Source of the DNA: Saccharibacter floricola DSM 15669
GTDB lineage: Bacteria; Pseudomonadota; Alphaproteobacteria; Acetobacterales; Acetobacteraceae
Length of the DNA stretch: 64,000 nucleotides
Reading direction: 5' to 3'
NCBI RefSeq assembly: GCF_000378165.1
Contig: NZ_KB899335.1
Span: 1 to 64,000, forward strand
Shown here: positions 46,268 through 55,175 of the stretch, piece by piece
Layout of the letters: each line of letters opens with the position of its first letter
Numbering within the stretch: position 1 is the stretch's first letter
Position numbers and translations under genes: made by a program
The notes under the pieces: model-generated
Databases searched by the model: none
What the model saw: the letters and a program-made list of their open reading frames with translations, nothing else
What the model was told of the DNA's origin: nothing

Positions 46268-48688
46268 ATGCGTTCCCGCTTTCCTCTCATATGGCTCAGC
46301 TTATCAAGCATATCTCTCGCAATGGCATCATCTGCCTGTGCAGACACACCACATCATCACACCTATTCCTCTCATAAAAAACACCATCACTCTGCCATCC
46401 CAGCAGGTCATGAGACCCTCTCCGTCCGTGCACGCCCTGCCCGCCGTGGCACGCAAGAAGTCTTGTCTCATAAATTGATGGAACAACAAGTACCCGGAAC
46501 CAACCCTCTCAAAACCCTCGCTCAACTTCCCGGGGTGCAATTTCAATCGGATGATCCTCAAGGGCTCGATACCTATTCAAACCAGCTTTACATGCATGGT
46601 TTTACACAAAACGATATCGGTATGACCCTTGATGGCATCCCACTTGGAGAACCTACATTCCGTAATTATAATGGCCTAAGTGCATTGCAAGCGATCTCAT
46701 CTGAAAATGTAGGACAGCTTGATGTCACCCAAAGTGCTGGGGCTGAAAGTACACCGAGCACCAATAATCTCGGGGGCTCTATCAACTATATTTCAGCCAA
46801 TCCGAAAGAAAAACCCGGCGGGACGATCTCCCAAACCTTTGGCAGCAACGCTCTATTTCATTCCTTCTTCCGTTTTGATTCGGGCCGCCTTAATGATACA
46901 GGGACGAAATTTTTCGTCTCTTATATGCGCAATCAAGGGGAGAAATGGAAAGGCGGTGGGGATCAATTTGTTCAACAGGTCAACACCAAGCTTGTTCAGC
47001 CCATTAATCAACACAGCCAAATTAGTGCATTCTTTGATTGGGATGCCCTACAAATGGTCAACTACCAAGACTACACCCCTAATTGGCTTAAAAATAACGG
47101 AACAAAACTCGATAATTTTTACGGCACACCAAACGCATGGCGCAATGCATATAACGCCTCACAAGGGATCTTCCCTGCCTCTTATAAAGGGATTAGCGAC
47201 CCCAAAGACGTTTCATATTACGATAGCACCGCCTCTTCGAGCGACATCTTTGGAGGCATCACCGCTGACCTTGCTCTGACCAACAAACTCCGTTGGAAGA
47301 CGACCTTTTACGGTCATGAAGAAACAGGCCACGGCACCTATGCAAACCCTTATGCATGCCGCGATGCTTCTGCCTCACCATGCCCTGCACAGGCTGATAC
47401 CATACAGCTCAACGGAAGCCGTATTTTCGAGCAAGTACGCAAACCAGCCATTGAACGTTTTGGCGGGATAACCTCGCTCAATTATCGCATCGCCCATCAT
47501 GCACTATCTGCAGGGCTATGGTATGAAAACAACCATTATACATCTTATGCCTACGCATATCAGCAACCCCTCCCAGGGGAAGGCGCACCGCTGAACCCTT
47601 TTGGCAGTTTTAAAGGCGTGCCAAGCCGTACGCTTTGGGGGCAAGAGTACAACACCAACAGCTTCACCGCTTTTGTAGGGGACACCTATCACCCACTCCC
47701 CTCTCTTGAAATCCACGCGGGGTTTAAGTCGCTCCTCAACACAACACGGGTCGGTCATGCAACGAACTGGGCACTACGCTTCCCCAGTTTGGCGAACGGA
47801 GAGAGCCTGACAACAGCCAAAGCCTTTCTGCCCCATATCAGCCTTGATTGGCATTTCCTCCACCATCATGAGCTTTTTGTTGATATTTCAGAGAATGTGC
47901 ACGCCTATCCACAATCAGGCTATAACTCCAGCAATTCCCCCTTTGCTGTGTCACAAGCGGCCTATAACGCCACCCGCAATACCCTCAAGCCAGAAACCGC
48001 ATGGACATTCGCAGGAGGCTATCGCTATACCTCCCCACAGTTACAGGGAAGTTTGTATCTCTACCGCACCAACTTTAATAATCGCCTCCAGCAAATCTTA
48101 GCCAATACAGGGGCCGGTGCGCTGCTCACCAACAACACCACAACAGTGCAAAATGTGGGCGGTGTGACGATGAATGGTGTGGATGCTTCCGTGACAGTCT
48201 CGCCAATTGAAGGGCTCTCACTCTTTAATAGCGTCAGCTATAGCCATTCCACCTATGATCAGAACATCCGCAGTGGTTCCACAACCTATACAACACGTGG
48301 ACAGCAAGTGGTGGCTTATCCTCGCTTTATGTATAAAGCGCGCCTCGCTTATGAATGGCATAATTGGCAGGCTTTTGTGGATGCTCAATATTACGGCCGC
48401 CGCAGCTTTTCTTATACAGGAGACTTCAAACTCCCCTCTTATTGGATGAGCGATCTTGGGCTTTCTTACACGCTCCATGATGTTAGCTTAGGAGCCTTAA
48501 AAACAGTGTCTGTTCATCGCCTCGTCTTCTCGTTCAATATTTACAACCTCGCCAACGTCAAATACGCGTCCACCATGGGCCAAAATGGCTTCACGATGAA
48601 TAATGCTGGCGGAGCGGCCCTGAACAATCAGTCGATCCTCTTGGGAAACCCACGGCAATTCTTTGGCTCTGTTCGGGCTGAATTCTAA
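46268..48688 (+). CDS. TonB-dependent outer membrane receptor
   Basis: An 806 aa receptor. Signal peptide ends near SACA (residue 25); next is a His-rich stretch (about 29-48) and a TonB box ETLSVRA (49-55). The plug is about 60-170 (NPLKTLAQLPGVQFQSDD, DGIPLGEP, NNLGGSINYIS), then a 22-strand barrel ending in VRAEF with the terminal aromatic. It imports a siderophore, other metal chelate or similar ligand using TonB energy. No TonB, ExbBD or ABC importer lies nearby. The His-rich segment could bind metal, which is inference. Confidence 0.92.
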   Translation: MRSRFPLIWLSLSSISLAMASSACADTPHHHTYSSHKKHHHSAIPAGHETLSVRARPARRGTQEVLSHKLMEQQVPGTNPLKTLAQLPGVQFQSDDPQGLDTYSNQLYMHGFTQNDIGMTLDGIPLGEPTFRNYNGLSALQAISSENVGQLDVTQSAGAESTPSTNNLGGSINYISANPKEKPGGTISQTFGSNALFHSFFRFDSGRLNDTGTKFFVSYMRNQGEKWKGGGDQFVQQVNTKLVQPINQHSQISAFFDWDALQMVNYQDYTPNWLKNNGTKLDNFYGTPNAWRNAYNASQGIFPASYKGISDPKDVSYYDSTASSSDIFGGITADLALTNKLRWKTTFYGHEETGHGTYANPYACRDASASPCPAQADTIQLNGSRIFEQVRKPAIERFGGITSLNYRIAHHALSAGLWYENNHYTSYAYAYQQPLPGEGAPLNPFGSFKGVPSRTLWGQEYNTNSFTAFVGDTYHPLPSLEIHAGFKSLLNTTRVGHATNWALRFPSLANGESLTTAKAFLPHISLDWHFLHHHELFVDISENVHAYPQSGYNSSNSPFAVSQAAYNATRNTLKPETAWTFAGGYRYTSPQLQGSLYLYRTNFNNRLQQILANTGAGALLTNNTTTVQNVGGVTMNGVDASVTVSPIEGLSLFNSVSYSHSTYDQNIRSGSTTYTTRGQQVVAYPRFMYKARLAYEWHNWQAFVDAQYYGRRSFSYTGDFKLPSYWMSDLGLSYTLHDVSLGALKTVSVHRLVFSFNIYNLANVKYASTMGQNGFTMNNAGGAALNNQSILLGNPRQFFGSVRAEF

Positions 48689-48702
48689 TCCCCCATAGAA
48701 AA

Positions 48703-48732
48703 AGGGCCTCCCCACTATCGTGGGAAGGCCCT
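48703..48732. terminator. Convergent intrinsic terminator
   Basis: AGGGCCTCCCCAC pairs with GTGGGAAGGCCCT (one mismatch) around TATC. On the minus strand it is followed by TTTTTC, so it ends the aldehyde dehydrogenase message; it also lies 15 bases past the receptor stop on the plus strand. Confidence 0.85.
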
Positions 48733-48766
48733 GTCCTATCACCGAGTTCCACCACAGGAGATAGGA

Positions 48767-50155
48767 TTAAGGAGCGACATCGCTAGAAACGACATTAATC
48801 AGCTTCTGATTAACAAACTCCTTAATACCCAAGCCAACAAGCTCACGCCCAAACCCGGAACGCGCGACCCCACCAAAAGGCAGATCTGCTGATGGCACGA
48901 CAGGACGATTCACATACATCATCCCTGTACGAACCTTAGAGGCCACGCGCACGCCGCGCTGCTCGTCTCGTGTAAAGACAGAACCGCCTAGACCAAAGGG
49001 TGAGTCATTGGCGATACGGATCGCGTCGTCCTCGTCCTTTGCACGATAAAGCTGCGTAACAGGGCCGAAGAACTCCCAATGCCGGGCTTCTGAGTTTTCT
49101 AAATTCGTCAGCAGAACAGGCTGGAAGAAAGCACCTTCTTTAGGAACAGGAGCGCCGATAACCTCGACCTTAGCACCTTCTTCTTGAGCTTTACGCACCT
49201 GCTCAGCCAAGTCATCAGCTGCCCCTTGAGAGGAAAGCGGCGCCAATGTCGTTGCAGGATCCATCGGGTCTCCCGCTTTAAGAGCCGCAACGCCTTCTTT
49301 ATACAGCTCGACAAAGCGATCATAGAGCGCATCGGCAACGATCATACGCTTGGCCGATACGCAGACTTGGCCTGCGTTCCAATGACGACCGAACACCGCC
49401 CATTGCACCGCTTTTTCAAGGTCAGCATCATCAAGCACGATAAAGGCATCGGCACCGCCAAGCTCCATCGTTGCTTTCTTGAGTGACTTACCAGCAATGC
49501 CAGCCACAATCGCGCCGGCCCCTTCAGACCCTGTCAGCGCCACACCGCATACGCGGGCATCGCTCAAGATCATCTCGGTATGAGGGCGCGCAGTGTAGAG
49601 ATTTTGGAACAAGCCTTTAGGAGCGCCTGCTTCCAGCATCAGCTCTTCCATAATCGCAGCGCATTGCGGCAAATTGCTCGCATGCTTCAAAATAACCGCA
49701 TTCCCAGCGGAAAGCTGAGGAGCGACAATGCGGACCACCTGATAAAAGGGGAAGTTCCACGGTTCAATCGCCAGCACAATGCCTTGTGGTTCATGCACCA
49801 TCGTCGCCTTGCCATCTTCAGGCTTCGCGACCTCAAGAGGTTCATCCTTGAGCAAAGCCTCTGCATGTTTGGCGTAATATTCCAAAATTTCAGCAGATAG
49901 GATGACTTCCGCCTTCGCTTCAGCAAAAAGCTTGCCCATCTCCAGCGTGGCAAGACGTGCATATTTATCAATATCACGGCGCAAAATCGCACCGGCTTTG
50001 CTCATCAGCTCAGAGCGCTGTGCAAAGGACGTCTCACGCCAATTTTCGTAAGCGCTATGGCCTGCAGTCAAAGCAGCTTGTACGTCCTGATCTGTGGCTT
50101 CAGGAAATGTTTTGACGATATCATTGGTAAACGGGTTGGTTGTTGCGTAAGCCAT
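48767..50155 (-). CDS. NAD(P)-dependent aldehyde dehydrogenase, succinate-semialdehyde type
   Basis: A 462 aa aldehyde dehydrogenase. VLAIEPWNFPFYQVVRI and the Rossmann segment LTGSEGAGAIVAG bind cofactor; the general base is Glu231 in MELGGADAFIVLDDAD and the nucleophile is Cys265 in GQVCVSAKR. Layout and length match the GabD1/Sad (YneI) group, which oxidises succinate semialdehyde and other short aldehydes. ATG at 50155 has GAGG upstream. It lies 78 bases behind the yqhD-like gene with a hairpin in between, so it is likely part of, or partly uncoupled from, the same aldehyde-response unit. Confidence 0.88.
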   Translation of the reverse strand: MAYATTNPFTNDIVKTFPEATDQDVQAALTAGHSAYENWRETSFAQRSELMSKAGAILRRDIDKYARLATLEMGKLFAEAKAEVILSAEILEYYAKHAEALLKDEPLEVAKPEDGKATMVHEPQGIVLAIEPWNFPFYQVVRIVAPQLSAGNAVILKHASNLPQCAAIMEELMLEAGAPKGLFQNLYTARPHTEMILSDARVCGVALTGSEGAGAIVAGIAGKSLKKATMELGGADAFIVLDDADLEKAVQWAVFGRHWNAGQVCVSAKRMIVADALYDRFVELYKEGVAALKAGDPMDPATTLAPLSSQGAADDLAEQVRKAQEEGAKVEVIGAPVPKEGAFFQPVLLTNLENSEARHWEFFGPVTQLYRAKDEDDAIRIANDSPFGLGGSVFTRDEQRGVRVASKVRTGMMYVNRPVVPSADLPFGGVARSGFGRELVGLGIKEFVNQKLINVVSSDVAP

Positions 50156-50188
50156 AAGTGACCTCATGAGCCTTTCAAGAAAAAGGAG

Positions 50189-50215
50189 CTGTGGCAGATC
50201 CCGCCTCTGCCACAG
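50189..50215 (-). terminator. Intercistronic hairpin between yqhD-like and aldehyde dehydrogenase genes
   Basis: CTGTGGCAG and CTGCCACAG form a perfect nine-pair stem with a nine-base loop. On the minus strand the stem is followed after four bases by TTTTTCTT. It could end most yqhD-like transcripts and reduce reading into the aldehyde dehydrogenase gene. Confidence 0.6.
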
Positions 50216-50233
50216 ACATAAGATATGTGATGA

Positions 50234-51391
50234 TTAAGCAGCGGTTTCTAGGATCTGACGGCTGATTTCTAACGTGATGTCTTTATGCTCACCCAAAGCC
50301 GTCATGCCGTGCTGTTCAAGCTGCCCGACAATAGCTGTGATCCCCTCTTGCCCGATATCATAACCGGACAGGCGCGTTGGCATACCAAGGCTTTCAAAGA
50401 ATGCTTCTGTCTGGGCGATCACCGCATCAATGCGCTCATCATCGGTGCCTTCTGTCAGGTGAAGAACCCGTGATGCATATTGCAGCAGCTTTTCACGCTT
50501 GCTGTCACGACGCACCTTCAGCAGAGCTGGGAAGACAACTGCGAGCGTGCGTGCATGGTCAATATGATATTTCGCCGTCAGCTCATGGCCGATCATGTGC
50601 GTCGTCCAATCTTCAGGCACACCCGCACCGACAAGGCCATTGAGCGCCTGTGTGGCCACCCACATCATATTAGCCCGCACATCATAATCTTCTGGTGCAT
50701 CAACGATTTTACCGCCAATTTCCAAAATGCTGGACAGAAGTCCTTCAGCGTAACGATCCTGCACCATGCCTTGGGCTGGGTACGTCATATACTGTTCCAT
50801 GACATGAACGAACGAATCCGCCACCCCATTGACCACCTGACGCATCGGCAAGCTGTAGGTACGTGTTGGATCCAAGATCGAAAAACGTGGGAAAACCTTG
50901 GGATTTCCAAAGAGAAGCTTGTCACCCGTTGATTGACGAGAGATCACGCTGAGGGAATTCATCTCAGAACCCGTGGCCGGCAAGGTCACAACGGTTCCCA
51001 AAGGCACAACCTCTTGTACAGCCTCGCCTTGGCTGGTCAAAATATCCCAAGGTTCCCCGTCATATTTCGCAGCGGCAGACACAAATTTTGTGCCATCCAT
51101 GACAGAGCCACCACCAACAGCTAAGAGAAAGTCGATCCCCTCACTGCGCACGACTTCAACGGCTTTCATAAGCGTTTCGTAGGTCGGGTTCGCTTCGATC
51201 CCACCAAACTCCTTGAAGTTGCGTTGCCCCAGAGCCTGCCTGACTTCTGGCAAGGTTCCGCTTTTTTCAGCGCTCGCACCACCATAAAGCACCAAGACTT
51301 TAGCACTTGGAGAGAGTTGCTCATCAAGCTTCGCAATCATGCCTCGCCCGAAGAGAATCTTCGTCGGGTTGTAAAATTCAAAGTTCAGCAT
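50234..51391 (-). CDS. yqhD: Iron-type NADPH-dependent aldehyde reductase/alcohol dehydrogenase (YqhD-like)
   Basis: A 385 aa group III alcohol dehydrogenase, nearly the length of E. coli YqhD (387). MLNFEFYNPTKILFG at the start and GGGSVMDGTKF for NADPH match YqhD closely. The metal ligands appear as Asp and His in GVADSFVHVMEQY and two His in MIGHELTAKYHIDHARTLA. YqhD reduces toxic short aldehydes such as methylglyoxal, acrolein and malondialdehyde. A TAGAC-type operator shared with the adjacent nemR-like gene lies 23 bases upstream (51414-51428), so it is likely repressed by that regulator. Confidence 0.93.
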   Translation of the reverse strand: MLNFEFYNPTKILFGRGMIAKLDEQLSPSAKVLVLYGGASAEKSGTLPEVRQALGQRNFKEFGGIEANPTYETLMKAVEVVRSEGIDFLLAVGGGSVMDGTKFVSAAAKYDGEPWDILTSQGEAVQEVVPLGTVVTLPATGSEMNSLSVISRQSTGDKLLFGNPKVFPRFSILDPTRTYSLPMRQVVNGVADSFVHVMEQYMTYPAQGMVQDRYAEGLLSSILEIGGKIVDAPEDYDVRANMMWVATQALNGLVGAGVPEDWTTHMIGHELTAKYHIDHARTLAVVFPALLKVRRDSKREKLLQYASRVLHLTEGTDDERIDAVIAQTEAFFESLGMPTRLSGYDIGQEGITAIVGQLEQHGMTALGEHKDITLEISRQILETAA

Positions 51392-51413
51392 TCTTTCCCT
51401 CTTTATTCTTTAA

Positions 51414-51428
51414 TAGACCGGTCGTCTT
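51414..51428. promoter_or_regulatory. NemR-like operator copy 1 (yqhD promoter)
   Basis: TAGACCGGTCGTCTT: half-sites TAGAC and GTCTT around CGGTC. Same sequence class as the two sites upstream of the TetR-family gene at 51476, and 23 bases before the yqhD-like start codon. Confidence 0.75.
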
Positions 51429-51475
51429 GAAGACTCTCTCACAAGAGCCCTCTCCCTGCGTCTTCATCTCGATTT

Positions 51476-52072
51476 CTATGAACGCTGCAACAAGCTCTGC
51501 GTCGCGCTCAAGGCCACGTCAAAAGGCTGCGACGTATGAGTCATCTTCATCATCAACGTCGCCCCAAGCCACATCTGGTACATCGTAGCCGCCAATACAA
51601 AGGCGGATGTCGCCTGTGTGATGGAACCATCTTTCTGCCCTTCAGAGATCACAGCTTCTAACCGCTTGATCACCTCTGACGTTCCGACTTCTAGAATCGC
51701 CCGCATCCGTTCAGAAAGGTCACACACCTCAGCAGCAAGCTTCACGATCAGGCATTTATTCCCAATCTGACCATTAACATGGGTCTCCTGCCACCATTGG
51801 CAATAGGTCAGCATCTTTGCATAGCCATTCCCCTCTTCTCGACGGAAAAGCGCTTCTGTGTGCTGTAGATACTCTTCAATATACATCTCCAGCAATGCTT
51901 CACCGAAATGCTCTTTCGACGAGAAATAATGATAGAAAGACCCTTTAGGAATCGCGGCCGCTTCTAGGATTTGCGACAATCCAACGGCCGAAAACCCGCG
52001 TGCCCCAATAAGGGGACGTGCTGATCGTAAGATCGCTTGCTTTACCTGAAGATGTCTTTCTGTCTGGCTCAT
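51476..52072 (-). CDS. TetR-family repressor, NemR-like
   Basis: A 198 aa TetR/AcrR regulator. The N-terminal HTH (about 8-55) shows RGFSAVGLSQILEAAAIPKGSFYHYFSSKEHFGEALL. The ligand domain contains NKCLIVKLAAEVCDLSERMRAILEVG, very like the NemR segment that holds the electrophile-reactive cysteine. NemR releases DNA on reaction with quinones, methylglyoxal, hypochlorite or N-ethylmaleimide. Two operators lie in its own promoter (52095-52109, 52118-52132) and one before the downstream yqhD-like gene, which fits autoregulation plus control of aldehyde reduction. Confidence 0.9.
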   Translation of the reverse strand: MSQTERHLQVKQAILRSARPLIGARGFSAVGLSQILEAAAIPKGSFYHYFSSKEHFGEALLEMYIEEYLQHTEALFRREEGNGYAKMLTYCQWWQETHVNGQIGNKCLIVKLAAEVCDLSERMRAILEVGTSEVIKRLEAVISEGQKDGSITQATSAFVLAATMYQMWLGATLMMKMTHTSQPFDVALSATQSLLQRS

Positions 52073-52094
52073 GGGGGCTGTCTAACCTGTTCTA

Positions 52095-52109
52095 GACCGA
52101 TTGTCTAGT
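52095..52109. promoter_or_regulatory. NemR-like operator copy 2
   Basis: TAGACCGATTGTCTA; with one flanking base each side CTAGAC and GTCTAG form perfect six-base arms around CGATT. It lies 23 bases before the repressor start, in the divergent gap with the secreted esterase gene. Confidence 0.8.
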
Positions 52110-52117
52110 AAAAATTA

Positions 52118-52132
52118 GACCGGTCGTCTCAA
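52118..52132. promoter_or_regulatory. NemR-like operator copy 3
   Basis: TAGACCGGTCGTCTC, nearly identical to copy 1. Centre-to-centre distance to copy 2 is 23 bases, about two helical turns, so two dimers could bind the same face of the DNA. Confidence 0.75.
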
Positions 52133-52214
52133 AAAAGAAAAAGCGGCCTTTCCGTGCATTAATCCACGCAATTCGTTAGCGTGCCCGCTTTCATACCGTG
52201 TTAAATGGATCATT

Positions 52215-53543
52215 ATGAACCTCTCTTTTTCAACGCCTCTTGCTCTCCTCTCCCTTGGGGCGGCCGCATGGTTAGGGCCTCTACCGTCTCGTGCTTTAGC
52301 CGATTCTCCTGCGCCTGATTGTCTGCCCCTGCAAACACTCACGCCCCCTAACCCCAATACGGCCAACTCACAGGCCCCATTTTTTATTGATACAACCGGG
52401 CTCAATGTTGCCACGCCCATGATGCCCCAACGTGACCCCCATAATCCGCTCTATCCCAAAGCGACCGACCTTCCCGATGAGCAACTTCCCCCGGCAAATC
52501 GCATCGGCAATTTTATTTTAGGCCCCACCCATACGCCACCGCGCATTTGGGATACGGCCCAAACCACACCCCATGGGCGCATTGTTTCCTTCACGCTTTC
52601 CTCACAGGAAAGTCACGGCTATAGCCCCGGCATCACCCGCACAGACCCATTTGCATGCCCACAAGGAAGCGGAAGTGAGCCTTACAGCCAACCGGGCGAC
52701 CCGTCTCACCTCATCCTCCCCCATACAGGTTCGACAGACTGGACACGTCCCGTCGATTTATACATCCCCCAAAATCTTCCTCGTGGAAAACCGGTTCCGT
52801 TCCTGATCTTTGGTGATGGCGGGGAAAATGGGATCTATCCAGGACGCGATCTTTTCGCTCTGGTTGATGTGCTCATCAGCCAACATCGCCTCCCTCCCAT
52901 GGTCATTATTGGCGTTGGCTCCGGCGGAGGCGATGCACAAGGCAGTGAGCGTGGACGCGAATATGATACCTTCTCAGGCGCTTATGCCGATTGGGTTGAG
53001 CATGAGGTGCTTCCACGCGTCGAAAAGCACGGCCATATCACACTCAGCCATAACCCCGATGACCGAGCCACCATGGGCTTTAGCTCTAGCGGGGCCGCCG
53101 CTTTTGCAATGGCTTGGTTCCGCCCCAACCTCTACCATCGCGTGCTTGCCTACTCTCCCACCTTGGTCAATCAACAATGGCCTCATGACCCAGCCCTTCC
53201 CGGTGGCGCATGGCAGCTTCACTCCCCTTGGGCTGGCGCTCCTCACGCACAGCCACCGCAAAGCGGTGCGGCTTTAGCCCCTAATACCGACCGGAAACCG
53301 CTGCGCGTATGGTATGAAATGGGCGATCAAGACCTCTTCTACCCCGTCCGTGCCCTTCCCGATGGGATGCATGATTGGGTACTCGCTGGGGAAAATATGG
53401 CCCGCGTTTTTCAAAATAAACATTATGATTATCAGTTCGTTCTCTCACGCAACGCCAACCATGTAGATGGCCCCACAATCGAACAAACCTTACCAGAAGC
53501 ACTGGAATGGCTTTGGGCGCCTAGCCACGGCAACACGCACTAA
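52215..53543 (+). CDS. Secreted alpha/beta-hydrolase esterase (esterase D / Fes-like)
   Basis: A 442 aa exported protein with a signal peptide (cleavage near RALA, residue 29). A long proline-rich lead of about 150 residues is followed by an alpha/beta hydrolase: RPVDLYIPQNLPRGKPVPFLIFGDGGENG, VIIGVGSGGGDAQG, and the nucleophile region GFSSSGAAAFAMAWF with Ser290. Asp in YEMGDQDLFYP and His in NANHVDGPT complete a likely triad. The family includes siderophore and carbohydrate esterases; substrate is unknown. It diverges from the nemR-like gene, so the operator pair could influence it. Confidence 0.83.
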   Translation: MNLSFSTPLALLSLGAAAWLGPLPSRALADSPAPDCLPLQTLTPPNPNTANSQAPFFIDTTGLNVATPMMPQRDPHNPLYPKATDLPDEQLPPANRIGNFILGPTHTPPRIWDTAQTTPHGRIVSFTLSSQESHGYSPGITRTDPFACPQGSGSEPYSQPGDPSHLILPHTGSTDWTRPVDLYIPQNLPRGKPVPFLIFGDGGENGIYPGRDLFALVDVLISQHRLPPMVIIGVGSGGGDAQGSERGREYDTFSGAYADWVEHEVLPRVEKHGHITLSHNPDDRATMGFSSSGAAAFAMAWFRPNLYHRVLAYSPTLVNQQWPHDPALPGGAWQLHSPWAGAPHAQPPQSGAALAPNTDRKPLRVWYEMGDQDLFYPVRALPDGMHDWVLAGENMARVFQNKHYDYQFVLSRNANHVDGPTIEQTLPEALEWLWAPSHGNTH

Positions 53544-53560
53544 CATTACCGTCCATAAAA

Positions 53561-53586
53561 AAGGGGCTCTCAAAAGAGCCCCTTTT
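53561..53586. terminator. Bidirectional intrinsic terminator
   Basis: AAGGGGCTCT and AGAGCCCCTT form a perfect ten-pair stem around CAAA, with A-run before and T-run after, serving both the esterase gene and the convergent mannitol dehydrogenase gene. Confidence 0.92.
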
Positions 53587-53609
53587 CCCACTCATTGCAG
53601 CGCAATACG

Positions 53610-55073
53610 TCAGAGCGGTAAGCTCTCCAGCACGCCTTTTTCACGAATGGCCTGACGGAAGGCAACAATATCGTCTTCCACTTTGGACGTCAGCAGGTCA
53701 CGCCAGCTATCAAAACCCGGCAATGCTAACGAAGCCCGATAGTCATCAGACCGTGCAATGTTCCGTTGCTCGTCCGTTAAAACAGGCTCTGGCAGATCAA
53801 AAGACTGACCATCTTCCTGACGACCCCGCATAAGTTCCAGCTGTAGAGCGAGGAAATAGGCAACACGCGTATGGTCATGGTCGCGGCTCAGCACGCTCCG
53901 CACCGTTTCCGTCCAGAACACTTGTGCTTTAGAGGTCGAATCTGCAGCAATACGCGCTACTTGATCGGCTAAAGCTGGGTTAGCAAAACGGTTAAGAATC
54001 GTCTGCTTATACTCACGCAGATCAACCCCTTCAGGAGCATGTAAGGTCGGGATCACGTCACGATCAAGCACCTCATCCACAAACTGACGCACCTTCGGCT
54101 CAGCCAGTACCTGATCCACCAACGGCACGTTCTGCAACATTCCCGCAGCGCTGATAATCAGATGAGACGCGTTGAGCATACGGATCTTCGCATGTTCATA
54201 ATCCGCCACCGCATCAGAAAATTGCACGCCTACTTTTTCCAAAGCGGGACGACCCGCTGCGAATTTATCTTCCACCACCCATTGCGTGAAATCTTCCGCT
54301 AATAACGGCTTCAGATCATCAAGACCACTTTGCTTATTCAGCTTCGCCGCTGTTTCAGCAGAGACACTTGGCGTAATGCGATCAACCATCGCATTAGGAA
54401 ACGTGACGTTCGCCTCAATCCACTCAGCCAGCTCTCCATCAACAGCGCGCGCATAACCCAAGAATGCCTTACGCGACACTTCACCATTTTGACGCAAATT
54501 ATCGCATGACAGAATCGTCAACCCACCATGCCCCGCATCACGACGACGGCGCAGCCCTTCAACGATAAAACCAAACACCGTTTTCGGATGGGTAGGATCT
54601 GCTAAGTCCTCCTGCACAGGCGGGAAAGACAAGCGGAACTGACCTGTTGTCTCGTCAATATTATACCCACCCTCTGTAATGGTCAGAGAAGCGATCTTCG
54701 TGCTCGGTGCCGCCAGAAGATCCAACACCGTTTCCGGCTCACGAGGGGCCAAGAGATAGTCGCGCAACGCCCCCATAACACGGGTATGACGTGTGCCATC
54801 TGTTGCTGTTTCTGTCAGAGAATACAGCCCATGCTGTGCCGCGAAATCTTTCTCTTTCTTCTCAGACCGCTCTCCAGCACGCAGCCCAACACCAATAATT
54901 CCCCAGTGTTGGGAATCTGGAAGCGCTAGGGCACGATCAATATAATACGCTAAATGAGCGCGAAAAAAATTCCCAACACCGAAATGGATGATCCCCGGCG
55001 TAACGGCATCAAGCGCATAGGATGGCCCTGCAACATCAGCAGGAAGAGACGTAAGAGTGTCGTAAGTCAGCAC
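53610..55073 (-). CDS. Long-chain mannitol/polyol dehydrogenase
   Basis: A 487 aa member of the mannitol 2-dehydrogenase/fructuronate reductase family, a cytosolic NAD(P) enzyme interconverting D-mannitol and D-fructose. It shows GIIHFGVGNFFRAHLAYYIDRAL (cofactor region), SCDNLRQNGEVSRKAFLGYA, FPNAMVDRITP and KIRMLNASHLIISAAG, where Lys-x5-Asn-x2-His is the active-site pattern. Mannitol made from fructose serves as an electron sink and compatible solute in sugar-adapted acetic acid bacteria. It is downstream of the HAD phosphatase gene on the same strand, separated by a stable hairpin. Confidence 0.92.
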   Translation of the reverse strand: MLTYDTLTSLPADVAGPSYALDAVTPGIIHFGVGNFFRAHLAYYIDRALALPDSQHWGIIGVGLRAGERSEKKEKDFAAQHGLYSLTETATDGTRHTRVMGALRDYLLAPREPETVLDLLAAPSTKIASLTITEGGYNIDETTGQFRLSFPPVQEDLADPTHPKTVFGFIVEGLRRRRDAGHGGLTILSCDNLRQNGEVSRKAFLGYARAVDGELAEWIEANVTFPNAMVDRITPSVSAETAAKLNKQSGLDDLKPLLAEDFTQWVVEDKFAAGRPALEKVGVQFSDAVADYEHAKIRMLNASHLIISAAGMLQNVPLVDQVLAEPKVRQFVDEVLDRDVIPTLHAPEGVDLREYKQTILNRFANPALADQVARIAADSTSKAQVFWTETVRSVLSRDHDHTRVAYFLALQLELMRGRQEDGQSFDLPEPVLTDEQRNIARSDDYRASLALPGFDSWRDLLTSKVEDDIVAFRQAIREKGVLESLPL

Positions 55074-55127
55074 AGCATCACCTCATAACAGTCAGACAGG
55101 CGAGATATAGGGAATAGCCAACATAAC

Positions 55128-55160
55128 CCGGTGCTCTCCCCCTGTTTAAGAGAGCACCGG
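55128..55160. repeat. Stable intercistronic hairpin
   Basis: CCGGTGCTCTC and GAGAGCACCGG form an 11-pair stem with an 11-base loop between the HAD phosphatase and mannitol dehydrogenase genes. There is no T-run on either side, so mRNA processing or stability is a better guess than termination. Confidence 0.7.
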
Positions 55161-55175
55161 AAAACAGCACTTACA

